In this document: positions 26,515 to 36,699 of the stretch, piece by piece
Layout: every line of letters starts with the position of its first letter
Numbering within the stretch: position 1 is the stretch's first letter
Source: Acidimicrobiia bacterium
Lineage (GTDB): Bacteria > Actinomycetota > Acidimicrobiia > Acidimicrobiales > SZUA-35
DNA: 43,332 bases
Direction of reading: 5' to 3'
Assembly: GCA_003231975.1 (NCBI GenBank)
Contig: QIKW01000195.1
Span: forward strand, 1 to 43,332
The notes under the pieces: model-generated
The model's input: only the letters and a program-made list of their open reading frames with translations
Database searches by the model: none
What the model was told of the DNA's origin: nothing
Translations under genes and position numbers: made by a program

Positions 26515-28344
26515 ATGACAGACTCAATCAACACCGCACCAGCAACAGACAACCTCGATGCTCTGATTGCGGCGAATGCCCCGCCCGAAATACCAACCCA
26601 CGGCGCGGTCGACTGGATGAAGAAGAACCTCTTCTCGTCGATCTCAACAACCGTCCAGACCTTCTTGTTCATCACTCTGTTGGTGCTCATTCTCCGCTGG
26701 CTGCTTGGCCTGATCTTCGACCCGGAAGCCAGTTGGGACTCAGTCGCAACCAACATGCGGCTGCTGTTCACCTACAACTACCCAGCCGATCAATTCATCC
26801 GAATCTGGTTCACCGTTGGGGCCCTGCTCACCGCAGTTGGGCTCACCATTGCCGCCTGGGGGGTAGACCCGAAACTCTCGGTCAAGAAGCTGGGAGGCAA
26901 TCTGGTTGGCGTCGGGGCGCTAATTGCCATCATGGGGATAATCGCCCCAGCCTCGTCAACCATCAAGACCGGAATGATTGTTGTTGGCGTGCTGATTGCG
27001 GTGCTGGGCTACGGAATCAGCCGGGTATTAGGTGAGCAGAAAATCTCGTTCTTTCCGTTCCTCCTGGTGGTTGCTGGCTTTTGGTTGGCCGTGCTGTGGC
27101 TGGTGCCCTTTGGTCGCAACGAGTTCATAGACGGAGCCGTCTCGAACCTCCCAGGAACAATCAACCCAAGCACCAAGATCCCGTGGACCATTCTGATACT
27201 GCTGTTCCTTGGCTCGGTGCTGGCAGGCCGAGCGCTGGTAACAGTGATCAAACCCCAGGCCTTGCGGCTAACCATGATCGCCTGGTGGGTTGTTGGCCCG
27301 GCCTTCTTAATCTTCTTGGTACTGAGGGACCCTCAGTTCGACTACGACAAGGTGTTGCGCACCGACGTTCCCTGGGCCCTTGGTTTTGCCATCATCGGTG
27401 GCGCCATTCTGTATTGGTTGGCCAAGCCAGGGGTTGGCGAAATAGGTCGCCTTTTTGCCGCATCGGCCACCCTGTTCGCCCTCTTCAACTGGGTTGCGGC
27501 ATTCGCGGGCTGGTATTCGATGCTCCAGAAAGTCAGGCTGTCTTTCCTGGTGTTCGCTCTATTCGCCCTGGCTGCGCCCACCTTTGCCGGCGAGCGAAGC
27601 GTCAGGCTCAAGTTCGTTTACGCCTGGGTTGGAACCGTTGCCATCGGCCACTGGCTGATCACGGGAATCAACACCGTATCAACGCTAGACATTGCGGCTC
27701 CACCGTTCCTTGGCGGTTTCACTTTGTCTATGGTGATTGCCTACTACGTGATGTTGGCCTCGTTTCCGCTCGGCATCATTCTGGCTCTGGCCCGCACCTC
27801 GAAGCTGCCGATCTTTCGGCTGCTTTCAACGCTCTACATAGAGTTCGTTCGTGGCGTGCCCCTGATCACCATCCTGTTCTTCTTCTCAATCATGGTGAAC
27901 CTGTTCCTGCCAGGTGGAATGGAGCTGGCAGAGCTAGCTGCCATCTTCCTTGGTTACGCACTGTTCTCTGCCGCTTACATGGCCGAAAACGTCCGTGGCG
28001 GCCTCCAGTCCATCCGTGTCGGGCAGTACGAGGCCTCAGATGCTCTCGGTTTGACAACATCGCAGCGCACAATCTTCATAGTGTTACCCCAGGCGCTGCG
28101 AGTAACCATCCCCAACCTCGTTGGCCAGGCCATCGGCACCTTCAAAGAGACCTCCCTAATCGCAATCGTTGGCGGGTTCGACCTGCTGAACGTTGCCAAA
28201 CAATCAATCCCGAACCAGCCAGACTTCCTGGGCCAGAACAAGCCAGCGCTGTTGTTCATCTGTGCCATCTATTGGGCGGGTTCCTATTCAATGTCTCGAG
28301 CCTCGCGCAACCTCGAGACCAAGCTCGGGGTGGGCACTCGATGA
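26515..28344 (+). CDS. amino-acid ABC transporter permease (AapM-like, with long polytopic N-terminal extension)
   Basis: C-terminal permease core ([74 protein letters not shown]) preceded by ~390 aa with many hydrophobic segments. Confidence 0.9.
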   Translation: MTDSINTAPATDNLDALIAANAPPEIPTHGAVDWMKKNLFSSISTTVQTFLFITLLVLILRWLLGLIFDPEASWDSVATNMRLLFTYNYPADQFIRIWFTVGALLTAVGLTIAAWGVDPKLSVKKLGGNLVGVGALIAIMGIIAPASSTIKTGMIVVGVLIAVLGYGISRVLGEQKISFFPFLLVVAGFWLAVLWLVPFGRNEFIDGAVSNLPGTINPSTKIPWTILILLFLGSVLAGRALVTVIKPQALRLTMIAWWVVGPAFLIFLVLRDPQFDYDKVLRTDVPWALGFAIIGGAILYWLAKPGVGEIGRLFAASATLFALFNWVAAFAGWYSMLQKVRLSFLVFALFALAAPTFAGERSVRLKFVYAWVGTVAIGHWLITGINTVSTLDIAAPPFLGGFTLSMVIAYYVMLASFPLGIILALARTSKLPIFRLLSTLYIEFVRGVPLITILFFFSIMVNLFLPGGMELAELAAIFLGYALFSAAYMAENVRGGLQSIRVGQYEASDALGLTTSQRTIFIVLPQALRVTIPNLVGQAIGTFKETSLIAIVGGFDLLNVAKQSIPNQPDFLGQNKPALLFICAIYWAGSYSMSRASRNLETKLGVGTR

Positions 28345-28414
28345 TTCCTTCCCCGCCCATTCGCTACCGTTCAACTCCAACTACAATTTCGTCGTCCTTT
28401 CCTTGGGAGCCAAA

Positions 28415-29188
28415 ATGACAATGACCGACACTGCACTAAGCGAAGAGCTTGCCTCCCGCCGCGACATGATCGAATGCGTTGGGGTTAAGAAATGGTTTGG
28501 AGACTTCCAGGCGTTAGGAGGCATCGACCTAACGGTTAAAGAGCAAGAGGTGATGGTGGTTCTTGGCCCGTCGGGCTCTGGCAAGTCAACCTTGATTCGC
28601 TGCATCAACCGGCTTGAGGTGCACCAGGAAGGCACCATCGTTGTTGACGGAATAGAGCTCACCAACGACCTGCGCAACATCGACAAGATCCGTTCCGAAG
28701 TTGGGATGGTGTTCCAGCAGTTCAACCTGTTCCCCCACCTCACGGTGATCGACAACATCACCCTGGCCCCCATTTGGGTTCGCAAAAAGTCAAAGGTTGA
28801 GGCCCTACGCGTCGCCAGGGAACTGCTTGAGCGGGTTGGCATTCCCGAGCAGGCCGAGAAGTTCCCTGGGCAGCTTTCGGGTGGTCAGCAACAGCGGGTT
28901 GCCATTGCCCGGTCTTTGGCCATGGAACCAAACATCATGCTGTTCGACGAACCAACCTCGGCGCTCGACCCCGAAATGATCTCAGAGGTACTTGACGTCA
29001 TGAAGGGCCTGGCCGAGTCTGGCATGACCATGGTGGTTGTAACCCACGAGATGGGCTTCGCCCGAGAAGTGGCAGACCGCCTCGTGTTCATGGAAGACGG
29101 AATGGTTGTTGAGATCAACAACCCCGAGGACTTCTTCACCAACCCGAAGTCTGAACGCACCCAGCTGTTCCTCAGCCAGATCCTCTAG
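28415..29188 (+). CDS. amino-acid ABC transporter ATP-binding protein (AapP-like)
   Basis: [58 protein letters not shown] 28415 chosen over ORF start 28193, which overlaps the permease. Confidence 0.95.
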   Translation: MTMTDTALSEELASRRDMIECVGVKKWFGDFQALGGIDLTVKEQEVMVVLGPSGSGKSTLIRCINRLEVHQEGTIVVDGIELTNDLRNIDKIRSEVGMVFQQFNLFPHLTVIDNITLAPIWVRKKSKVEALRVARELLERVGIPEQAEKFPGQLSGGQQQRVAIARSLAMEPNIMLFDEPTSALDPEMISEVLDVMKGLAESGMTMVVVTHEMGFAREVADRLVFMEDGMVVEINNPEDFFTNPKSERTQLFLSQIL

Positions 29189-30009
29189 CCAACGTTGTCG
29201 GACAATTCGGTGCCGAGGTAGGCCGCAATCACGTCGGGGTTGGCCTGGATTTCATCTGGCAGGCCGGTGCCTATTGGCTTGCCGAAGTCGACAACCAGGA
29301 TGCGATCGGCGATGTCCATCACCAGGCCCATGTCGTGCTCTACCAGGATCATTGAGATCCCGAGCTCTTCACGAATGTCGAGGATGAACCGGGCCATGTC
29401 TTCGGTTTCTTCCAAGTTCATTCCGGCCACTGGCTCGTCTAGCAGCAGCAGTTCGGGGTCCATCGCCAGAGCCCTGCCCAGCTCAACTCGTTTCTGGATG
29501 CCGTATGGCAGTAGGGCAACCGGGAACTTGCGCCACTGCTGAATCTCGAGGAAGTCGATGATGTCTTCAACCCGTTCCCGATTCTCAAGCTCTTCCCGCT
29601 TGCCTGCCCCGAACCATTTCATTCCCTGAAACCAGTTGCCAGTCATGCGGATGTGGCGGCCGGTAAGGATGTTGTCGATCACCGTCATCTGGCCGAACAG
29701 GGCGATGTTTTGGAACGTGCGGGCAATGCCAAGCCCGGCAACAGCATCGGGGCGCTGGCCCATGATGCTTTCACCCTTCCAGCGGATGTCTCCCTCTTGG
29801 GGCCGGTAGACCTGGCTGATCGAATTGAACACTGAGGTTTTGCCTGCGCCGTTTGGGCCGATAACAGCGAAGAGTTCGCCTTCGGTCACATGGAAGCTCA
29901 CGCCGTCAATGGCTGTGACCCCACCGAAACGGAGCGTGACGTTGTCTACTTCGATCAGTGGGCCAACCAGGGGGCTAGCGGTAGCGTCTTGGTTGCTCAT
30001 GATGCCCAC
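29185..30009 (-). CDS. branched-chain-type ABC transporter ATP-binding protein (LivG-like)
   Basis: [62 protein letters not shown]. Confidence 0.94.
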   Translation of the reverse strand: MGIMSNQDATASPLVGPLIEVDNVTLRFGGVTAIDGVSFHVTEGELFAVIGPNGAGKTSVFNSISQVYRPQEGDIRWKGESIMGQRPDAVAGLGIARTFQNIALFGQMTVIDNILTGRHIRMTGNWFQGMKWFGAGKREELENRERVEDIIDFLEIQQWRKFPVALLPYGIQKRVELGRALAMDPELLLLDEPVAGMNLEETEDMARFILDIREELGISMILVEHDMGLVMDIADRILVVDFGKPIGTGLPDEIQANPDVIAAYLGTELSDNVG

Positions 30010-30794
30010 TTCTTGCGTCGTTTGTAGTGTTTGACGTCTCGGAACGATTTGCGCTGGCCGCCCTCGTCCTGGTGGAGGCCAAGGTAGAACTCTTTAACGT
30101 CGTCGTCGGCCAACAGCTTGGAGCCGGTGCCTTCCATCACGATCTTGCCGTTCTCCATGATGTAGCCATGGTTCGCTATTGACAGCGCCATCATGGCGTT
30201 CTGCTCGATCAGGAGAACGCTCATACCTTCGCGGTTCAGCTCAACGATCACGTCTCGAACCTGTTGCACCAGCAAGGGCGCCAGGCCAAGCGACGGCTCG
30301 TCAAGAATCAGCATCTTCGGTTGGGCCATGAGGGCCCGGCCTATGGCAAGCATCTGCTGCTCGCCGCCAGACATGTAGCCCGCCAGTTGTTTGCGCCGCT
30401 CGGCCAGGATGGGGAACAGCTCCATCACCTTGTCGTACTGGGCGGCTACCGCTGCTTTGTTTCTGTTGGTGAAGGCCCCAGTTTGCAGGTTTTCATCAAC
30501 GTTCAGCTCGCCAAAGCAGCGACGGCCCTCCATCACCTGGGCAATGCCGCCCTTCACAATTGATGACGGGCTGGCGTTTGTGATGTCTCTGCCGTCGAAG
30601 GTGATTGAGCCTTTTGTGATGTTGCCGTTGTGGTTATCGAGCAGTGCCGTGACGGCCCTGGCCGTTGTGGTCTTGCCTGCGCCGTTGGAACCGAGCAGCG
30701 CAACGATCTCGCCGTCCGGCAGCTCGATGGAGAGCCCACGTAGCACCAGAATCACCTCGTTGTAGACCACTTCGAGGTTCGCAATTTCCAGCAA
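29997..30794 (-). CDS. branched-chain-type ABC transporter ATP-binding protein (LivF-like)
   Basis: GSNGAGKTTTARAVTAL, GIAQVMEGRRCFGELNVDENL, YMSGGEQQMLAIGRALMAQPKMLILDEPSLGLAPLLV. Confidence 0.94.
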   Translation of the reverse strand: MLEIANLEVVYNEVILVLRGLSIELPDGEIVALLGSNGAGKTTTARAVTALLDNHNGNITKGSITFDGRDITNASPSSIVKGGIAQVMEGRRCFGELNVDENLQTGAFTNRNKAAVAAQYDKVMELFPILAERRKQLAGYMSGGEQQMLAIGRALMAQPKMLILDEPSLGLAPLLVQQVRDVIVELNREGMSVLLIEQNAMMALSIANHGYIMENGKIVMEGTGSKLLADDDVKEFYLGLHQDEGGQRKSFRDVKHYKRRKKWAS

Positions 30795-30835
30795 CAGCAG
30801 GCTCCTGGTTAGTAGGAAACGATTAAGCCGATACT

Positions 30836-30863
30836 CCGGCTGGGGCAGTGATGCCCCAGCCGG
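30836..30863 (-). terminator. strong hairpin between the Liv-type SBP gene and livF-like gene
   Basis: Perfect 12-bp stem CCGGCTGGGGCA-GTGA-TGCCCCAGCCGG; two further hairpins (30866-30881, 30881-30896) lie between it and the SBP stop. Confidence 0.65.
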
Positions 30864-30892
30864 AAGATCAGCGAACTGATCTGATCAGATGA

Positions 30893-32365
30893 TCAGATGC
30901 AAGGACCGCCGAACTGGTAGTCGGCGGTGATGTCGGCAACAAACGGGCCCTCGATGAGGGTGAGACCGGACGAACCGGTCCCGGCGCTTACCGGCTGAAG
31001 ATCAAAGGTCGTTGCGTCTACATCGAAGATGTAGCTTTCACGAACAACGATCTCGTCGAAGGTGCCGTTGTAGCTCTGGTTGGGAGAGATGCCCTGGAAG
31101 TCAATGCTGACTTGCTGTGATGCAGCAACCACTCCGGCCCTTGTCATGTCGCCGTTCTCGGCGGCCTGAAGGAGGATGGTTTCAACCATGATGCCTTCGA
31201 TCCAACCCGTGATGTAAGAGTCGGAAAGAACGGCGTCTGGGCGACGCTCGACCATTGCGGCCACAAGGGTTTTCATGCCCTCACTGTCGTTGCCGTTCCA
31301 CGGCACCGCATAGCCCGACTGCCAGTAGTACTGGTCAAACAGTGGTGCGAGGTCAGACGAAAGCAGAGCCGGGTAGCTGAAGCTTGGGCCATTGCCAGAC
31401 CAGTCGGCTTCAAAGCCCTGGGCTACGGCGTTGCCGAACACGTCGGCCAGCTCACCTGGGGTGAGGGTGGTCCACACCATGGTGGCGCCAGAGGCAACCA
31501 GCTGGGCGATCACCGCGGTGCGATCGTCGCCTGCTACTTCGCCAATTCCGCTGTAGACAACTTCAATGTCTAGCAGTTCGGCAGCAATGACTGCGCCTGC
31601 GGCGCCGTCGGCCCCGTACTCACCAGGCCGGGAGATGATGGCCAACTTGGCTTCCTTGCCGTCGGCCTCAACCTTGCTCTTCAACCACGAAACGCCGTTC
31701 ATTGACTCAGCGCAGTACGTGGTTTGCTTCTCAAGGATGTTGGCGTTGGCAGGATCTGGCCACAGTGAGGCCCAGCTGAGCGGGATTACCAGCATGTTGT
31801 CTTCGGCTGCGTCTTCGGCGATGGCTGCGGTGATGGGTGACCCGGTGTTTTCCGAGATCATCACAACGCCCTCTTCAGACTCTTGAGCCAGTTCAAGATA
31901 GTTCTCGATGCCCTTGTCGGTGGCGTAGCCACTGTCGAGGATCACCGTTTCTACCTGGCGGCCGGCAATGCCGCCTGCGTCGTTGACCGCTTCCCAGTAA
32001 ACAACCTGGGCCTCAACAATTTCTGAGACCAAGGAGGCAAACGGGCCCGAGAGGTCGGCGTTCAGGCCGATCCGAATAGTGGTTTCTGTTACTCCGAAGT
32101 CGGTGAGGACCTCAGCAGCCTCTTCCATGGCGCCTTCGCCTTCGTCTTCCATGGCGTCTTCGTCTTCCATGGCCTCCATTTCCTCATCGGTCATGGCATC
32201 TTCGTCTTCCATGGCCTCCATTTCCTCATCGGTCATGGCATCTTCTTCATCTGGAGCCGCCGCCGTGGTGGCGGTTCCCGCGTCTACGTCGTCTCCGTCT
32301 CCTCCGCAGGCCGCGGCGATAAGGCCGAAAGCCATTAGGAGGGCGAACATTCGCTTTAGTTTCAT
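30893..32365 (-). CDS. branched-chain-type ABC transporter substrate-binding lipoprotein (LivK-like)
   Basis: Lipobox LIAAAC; repetitive acidic linker; periplasmic-binding core IRIGLNADLSGPFASLVSEIVEAQVVYWEAVNDAGGIAGRQVETVILDSGYATDK. Confidence 0.92.
   Translation of the reverse strand: MKLKRMFALLMAFGLIAAACGGDGDDVDAGTATTAAAPDEEDAMTDEEMEAMEDEDAMTDEEMEAMEDEDAMEDEGEGAMEEAAEVLTDFGVTETTIRIGLNADLSGPFASLVSEIVEAQVVYWEAVNDAGGIAGRQVETVILDSGYATDKGIENYLELAQESEEGVVMISENTGSPITAAIAEDAAEDNMLVIPLSWASLWPDPANANILEKQTTYCAESMNGVSWLKSKVEADGKEAKLAIISRPGEYGADGAAGAVIAAELLDIEVVYSGIGEVAGDDRTAVIAQLVASGATMVWTTLTPGELADVFGNAVAQGFEADWSGNGPSFSYPALLSSDLAPLFDQYYWQSGYAVPWNGNDSEGMKTLVAAMVERRPDAVLSDSYITGWIEGIMVETILLQAAENGDMTRAGVVAASQQVSIDFQGISPNQSYNGTFDEIVVRESYIFDVDATTFDLQPVSAGTGSSGLTLIEGPFVADITADYQFGGPCI
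32157..32240 (-). repeat. perfect 42-bp tandem duplication in the SBP linker
   Basis: tcttcgtcttccatggcctccatttcctcatcggtcatggca occurs twice head-to-tail (DAMTDEEMEAMEDE repeat), with shorter degenerate copies adjacent. Confidence 0.95.
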
Positions 32366-32438
32366 CAGTATTTCTCCCCTTTTTTGTCCGATAGCTCGGC
32401 GGGTGCCGAACCAGCGACCAGATTGGGCAGCCGCTCAG

Positions 32439-33749
32439 CTAGTAGCTGAAGGGCCAACCTTTCCAGTAGTTGCGAACCCTCAGCCATATTCCGAACAGGC
32501 CAAGTGGTTCAAAGATCAAGAACACAACAATAAGTACGCCATAGATTACGAGATTCCAGAGGAAGACACTCATCGGCCACCCAGGAGACGTGGTTGAGAT
32601 CGAGATTGGGCCGAAATCTCCCTCTTGTCCGCTGGTTAGCAAGAAGTTGGCAATGGCGCTGATGGTGCCTTCTCCTTCCAGTTTCGAGGTCATCCAGGCT
32701 GTCAACTTCTCGACCATTCTTGGCAAGAGCTCAACGAACAACGTGCCAAGGATGGTGCCAGCGATGGTGCCAGCACCGCCAATCAGCAGGATGGCGATGA
32801 AGTCAACAGACAGAAGCAGCCCAAAGTCAACCGGAGAAACTCGGCCGTTCAAAGAGGCGAACAGAGCCCCGCCGATGCCAGCATAAAAAGAGCTGATGGC
32901 AAACCCCAACCGCTTGTAGTGGAACTCTGGCACTCCCATCACCTCGGCGGCAACGTCGCGGTCTCGGATGGCTTGAAGCGCCCGGCCGGTGCGGGTGCGC
33001 ACCAGGTTCTTGGCGAACCACATCATCAGCATGACCACGGCCAGCAGGAAGAAGAACTTCTTCTGCTCTTCGCTTAGATAGATGAGACCGAACCATTGGC
33101 CGTCTTCGTTCAGTGCAACCAGCGGGGTCTCTTCCTTCCACAGCCGTATGTCCATCTTTGGCCATTTGCGGCCAGATTCGAAATCTCCCGCGTACTCTGG
33201 CAGCATCCGGCCAAGGTGAAGCCCGATGAACACCAGGCCAACGGTAACAATGGCCAGATAGAGCCCTCTTACCTTCACTGCTGCTGGCGAGACTAAGATT
33301 CCGATCATGGCGGCTACCGCTCCCGATGCGGGCAGCCAGATCCACATTGGCAGACCAAGCCCACACTCACCCTGTTGTTCAAGCAAGCCAAGGTTGTCGT
33401 GGAACGGGATGCAGGCTCTCCAGCCGTCGTCGCTGGCGCCGCCAAGCACAACGGCGGTGTAGGCCCCACTGCCCATGAAGAAGGCATGGCCAAGCGACAC
33501 CTGCCCGGTAACCCCAACCAGAATGTTGATGCCAAGGGCGGCAACGGCGAACGTGAGGGTTTTTGAGACCGGGTTGAGCCAGGTGTTGCCAAGCAGAAAC
33601 TTCGGTATGTCGCCAAACACCGGCGCACCAAGCGCCATCAGCACCAGGCTTAACAGCAGGAACGAGGCGGCTCCTTTTTGGAACCACGTTGGGAATATGG
33701 CTGTGTCCTCTGAATAGGACGTTCGGAGGAGCGGGCGGCCAAGGCTCAT
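32439..33749 (-). CDS. branched-chain-type ABC transporter permease (LivM-like)
   Basis: ALGINILVGVTGQVSLGHAFFMGSGAYTAVVL, YAGIGGALFASLNGRVSPVDFGLLLSVDFIAILLIGGAGTIAGTILG. Confidence 0.93.
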   Translation of the reverse strand: MSLGRPLLRTSYSEDTAIFPTWFQKGAASFLLLSLVLMALGAPVFGDIPKFLLGNTWLNPVSKTLTFAVAALGINILVGVTGQVSLGHAFFMGSGAYTAVVLGGASDDGWRACIPFHDNLGLLEQQGECGLGLPMWIWLPASGAVAAMIGILVSPAAVKVRGLYLAIVTVGLVFIGLHLGRMLPEYAGDFESGRKWPKMDIRLWKEETPLVALNEDGQWFGLIYLSEEQKKFFFLLAVVMLMMWFAKNLVRTRTGRALQAIRDRDVAAEVMGVPEFHYKRLGFAISSFYAGIGGALFASLNGRVSPVDFGLLLSVDFIAILLIGGAGTIAGTILGTLFVELLPRMVEKLTAWMTSKLEGEGTISAIANFLLTSGQEGDFGPISISTTSPGWPMSVFLWNLVIYGVLIVVFLIFEPLGLFGIWLRVRNYWKGWPFSY

Positions 33750-34718
33750 TTAGACCCTCCGGATTTCTTCGGTTCCGAACAGGCCGAACGGCTTTATCAG
33801 CAGCACCACCAGCATCACCAGGTAGGGCACAATGGTGGAGTAGCCGGGGCCAAGGATGCTGGTCCACTGGGCCAAGTATTGACCGGCGAAGATCTCGAAG
33901 AAGGCAATTATTAGGCCTCCGACCAGGGCGCCAACCACCGAGTCAAGCCCGCCAAGAACCACAACCGGTAGCACCCGGAATACCCAGAACGGATGAATTT
34001 CGAGGCTGACGTTTCCGGCTGGGGGCCAAGGCGCCATTGCGAAGAAGATGGCGGCCAGAGCGGCCAGGGCGGCGCCGAGAGCCCAAGCCATGGCGAATAC
34101 CCGGCCAACATTGATGCCCTGGGCCATTGCTGCTTCCTGGTCAAAGGCAACGGCCCGCATGGCAATCCCGAATCGGGATCTGTAGAACCAAAAAACGAAC
34201 ACAAAGGCCAGGGCGGCAGCAACCATTGCGGCTAGGTAGCTCTTTGGGAAGATGGCGCCGCCAACACTCCACGTTTCTGTTCCCCACGGAATGCCAACGC
34301 TGCGGCCGGTAATGGCCACCGCATCGAGGTTGAACGGCCGGATTGCGATTTCCAGGCCCAACGTGATTACCGCCATGGTGAACAGCGGCTGACCGATCAT
34401 TGGCCGAATGGCTATTCGTTCCAGCACCAACCCCAACAGGGCCGCCAGCATCAAGGCAATCACCAGATGAACCAGCCACATTGGAATGCTTGCTGTGTCT
34501 CCGGCATCAGGAGCCAGGGGGTTGCCCCACGGCAGAAACGGGATTCCCGCATCAGCAACCAGGATTGACATGAACATCGCACCGGCCATGGAAATGGCGC
34601 CAGCGGCAAAGTTCAGCACCTGCGTGCCCTTGAAGATCAGCACAAAGCTGAGGGCCAGGATGGCGTAGATGGAACCGAGGGCTATGGCCTTGGACAGCGT
34701 CTGGACAAAAATGATCAT
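33750..34718 (-). CDS. branched-chain-type ABC transporter permease (LivH-like)
   Basis: GSIYAILALSFVLIFKGTQVLNFAAGAISMAGAMF, FWVFRVLPVVVLGGLDSVVGALVGGLIIAFFE. Confidence 0.93.
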   Translation of the reverse strand: MIIFVQTLSKAIALGSIYAILALSFVLIFKGTQVLNFAAGAISMAGAMFMSILVADAGIPFLPWGNPLAPDAGDTASIPMWLVHLVIALMLAALLGLVLERIAIRPMIGQPLFTMAVITLGLEIAIRPFNLDAVAITGRSVGIPWGTETWSVGGAIFPKSYLAAMVAAALAFVFVFWFYRSRFGIAMRAVAFDQEAAMAQGINVGRVFAMAWALGAALAALAAIFFAMAPWPPAGNVSLEIHPFWVFRVLPVVVLGGLDSVVGALVGGLIIAFFEIFAGQYLAQWTSILGPGYSTIVPYLVMLVVLLIKPFGLFGTEEIRRV

Positions 34719-36595
34719 GTGTACATGTCTTCGATCAGATCAGCGAATGCATCCTCAACCGATGACCGCTTCAGTTTCTGGGTTGCTGTCAGCTCGCCAT
34801 CTTCATGGTCAAGCTCTTTGGGGATCAGCCTGAACTCTCGAATGTTTTCCACCCGGGCATACCGTTCGTTCGTCTTCGCAACCTCGGACTTGATGAGTTC
34901 AAGCACCTCGGGTTTTTCGGTGAGGTCTCGGTAGGTGGTGTATGGGATGTTCTTGCGGTTGGCCCAGTTGCCAACGGTGTCGAGTTCAATGGCGATTAGG
35001 GCGGCCAGGAACTTGCGGCGGTCTCCAATCACCATTGCCTCGTTGATGAACGGAGAGGTCTTGAGGGCGTTCTCGATCTCGGAAGGCGAAATGTTCTTGC
35101 CGCCGGCAGTGATAATGATGTGCTTGATCCGGTCGATGATCTTCAGGTGGGTGCCGTCAACCCACTCGCCAACGTCGCCCGTTTTCAGCCAGCCGTCTTC
35201 GGTGAACGTTTCTTTGGTTTGCTCGGGTTTGCCCCAGTAGCCAACAAAGTTTCCAAGGTGTTTGGTTTGCACCTCCCCGGTTTCTTCATCAATCCGAACG
35301 CTGCCCTTAATGGCCGGGTAGGCCTCGCCAACGGTGCCAACCTTCACCCGTCCGTGCAGGTTGCAGGTGGCAACAGCAGAGTTCTCGGTCATCCCGTAAA
35401 GCTCATACACGTTGAGGCCAAGGCCCATGAAGAACTCAAGTACCTCGGGCGCTATTGGGGCGGCGCCGGTGCCGGTCCAGCGGGCCCGACGAAGGCCAAG
35501 CCGTTCCCGAAGAGCCCGGTACACAAACACCCAACCAATGCCGTAGGCCAGCCGGGCGCCGATGGTCCAGCCGCCTCCGTTTGCCACCCGAGACCGGCCT
35601 ATCCAGGCGGCCAGCTTCAAGAAGCTGCCAAGGAACAGCTTCTTGATTGGGCTGGAGTCTGCCCCTCTGATTTGCACCCCGGCATACAGCTTCTCCCAAA
35701 CCCTGGGAACCGCGAAGAAGATGGTTGGCTGAACTTCCCTTAGGTCTTGGGCCACCGACTCAATGGATTCGCCGAAGTTCAGCATCACGCTCTGGGAGAC
35801 CAACTGCCAGGTTGAGAAGATCCGCTCGGCAACGTGGCACAGCGGCAGGTAGGTGAGCACCGAGTCGTCTGGGCCCGGCAACTTACCGCCCTGCACCCGC
35901 TCTTTGGTGCGAAGGATCACCTCCATGGCAAAGTCGGCGTTGGCGTTGGTAACCATTGCCCCCTTTGGCGGGCCCGTGGTGCCAGAGGTGTAGACGAAAG
36001 TCATCACGTCGTCGGCCTCAGCTTGGGCCATCAGGTTCTCTAATTCCGTTGGGTTGTTGCTGCGGTACTCCGCACCCATCGCCAGAAAGTCGTCCCAAAA
36101 GAGCAGCCGCTGGTCATCGCTGCGACGGATGCCGCGGGGTTCAACATAGATGATGCGCTCAACCGAGGGGAAGCTGGCAGCGGGGAGCTCTATCACCTTG
36201 TCTGCCTGCTCTTGGTCCTCGGCCAGGTGAATCTTCGAGGTGCTGTCGTTCAGCGTGTACTCAACCTCGGCGTGGGGGTTTGTTGGGTACAGGCCAACGG
36301 TGATTCCCCGCACCGCAACGGCAGCCAAATCCATGATCACCCACTCTGGGCGATCCTCAGAGTGGATGCTGACTCGGTCGCCAACATCAACCCCAAGAGA
36401 CAGCAGGCCGTTGGCGGCAAGGGACACCTGATCCCAAACCTGAGCCCACGTGAGCCCTTTCCAGATGCCGAGGTTCTTTTCTCGCATCACAACATGGTCT
36501 GGCGTTTTTATCGCCCAATCTCGGGCCCGGCTGGCAACGGTGGGATACCCCGTGCCAGGTTTGGCTGCGGCCGGCTTCTCGGCAACTGCGGTCAT
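34715..36595 (-). CDS. long-chain-type acyl-CoA synthetase (AMP-binding)
   Basis: FVYTSGTTGPPKGAMVTNAN, LYGMTENSAVATCNLHG, WLKTGDVGEWVDGTHLKIIDRIKHIIITAGGKNISPSEIEN. ATG at 36595 (MTAVAEKP...) preferred over ORF start 36631. Confidence 0.92.
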   Translation of the reverse strand: MTAVAEKPAAAKPGTGYPTVASRARDWAIKTPDHVVMREKNLGIWKGLTWAQVWDQVSLAANGLLSLGVDVGDRVSIHSEDRPEWVIMDLAAVAVRGITVGLYPTNPHAEVEYTLNDSTSKIHLAEDQEQADKVIELPAASFPSVERIIYVEPRGIRRSDDQRLLFWDDFLAMGAEYRSNNPTELENLMAQAEADDVMTFVYTSGTTGPPKGAMVTNANADFAMEVILRTKERVQGGKLPGPDDSVLTYLPLCHVAERIFSTWQLVSQSVMLNFGESIESVAQDLREVQPTIFFAVPRVWEKLYAGVQIRGADSSPIKKLFLGSFLKLAAWIGRSRVANGGGWTIGARLAYGIGWVFVYRALRERLGLRRARWTGTGAAPIAPEVLEFFMGLGLNVYELYGMTENSAVATCNLHGRVKVGTVGEAYPAIKGSVRIDEETGEVQTKHLGNFVGYWGKPEQTKETFTEDGWLKTGDVGEWVDGTHLKIIDRIKHIIITAGGKNISPSEIENALKTSPFINEAMVIGDRRKFLAALIAIELDTVGNWANRKNIPYTTYRDLTEKPEVLELIKSEVAKTNERYARVENIREFRLIPKELDHEDGELTATQKLKRSSVEDAFADLIEDMYT

Positions 36596-36699
36596 CGATT
36601 CTCCCCTTGTCGTGGCGGTCCTACGCGACACCTGGGCCGGTCAAAGCCCAGTTCTGGCAGCGTACTTTAGATGGTGCCATCCAACGCAAATGCCCACCT

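Noticed and set aside
27081-28418. 445-aa + strand ORF
   Set aside because: Out-of-frame overlap with the AapM-like permease; Arg/His/Pro-rich with no recognisable domain.
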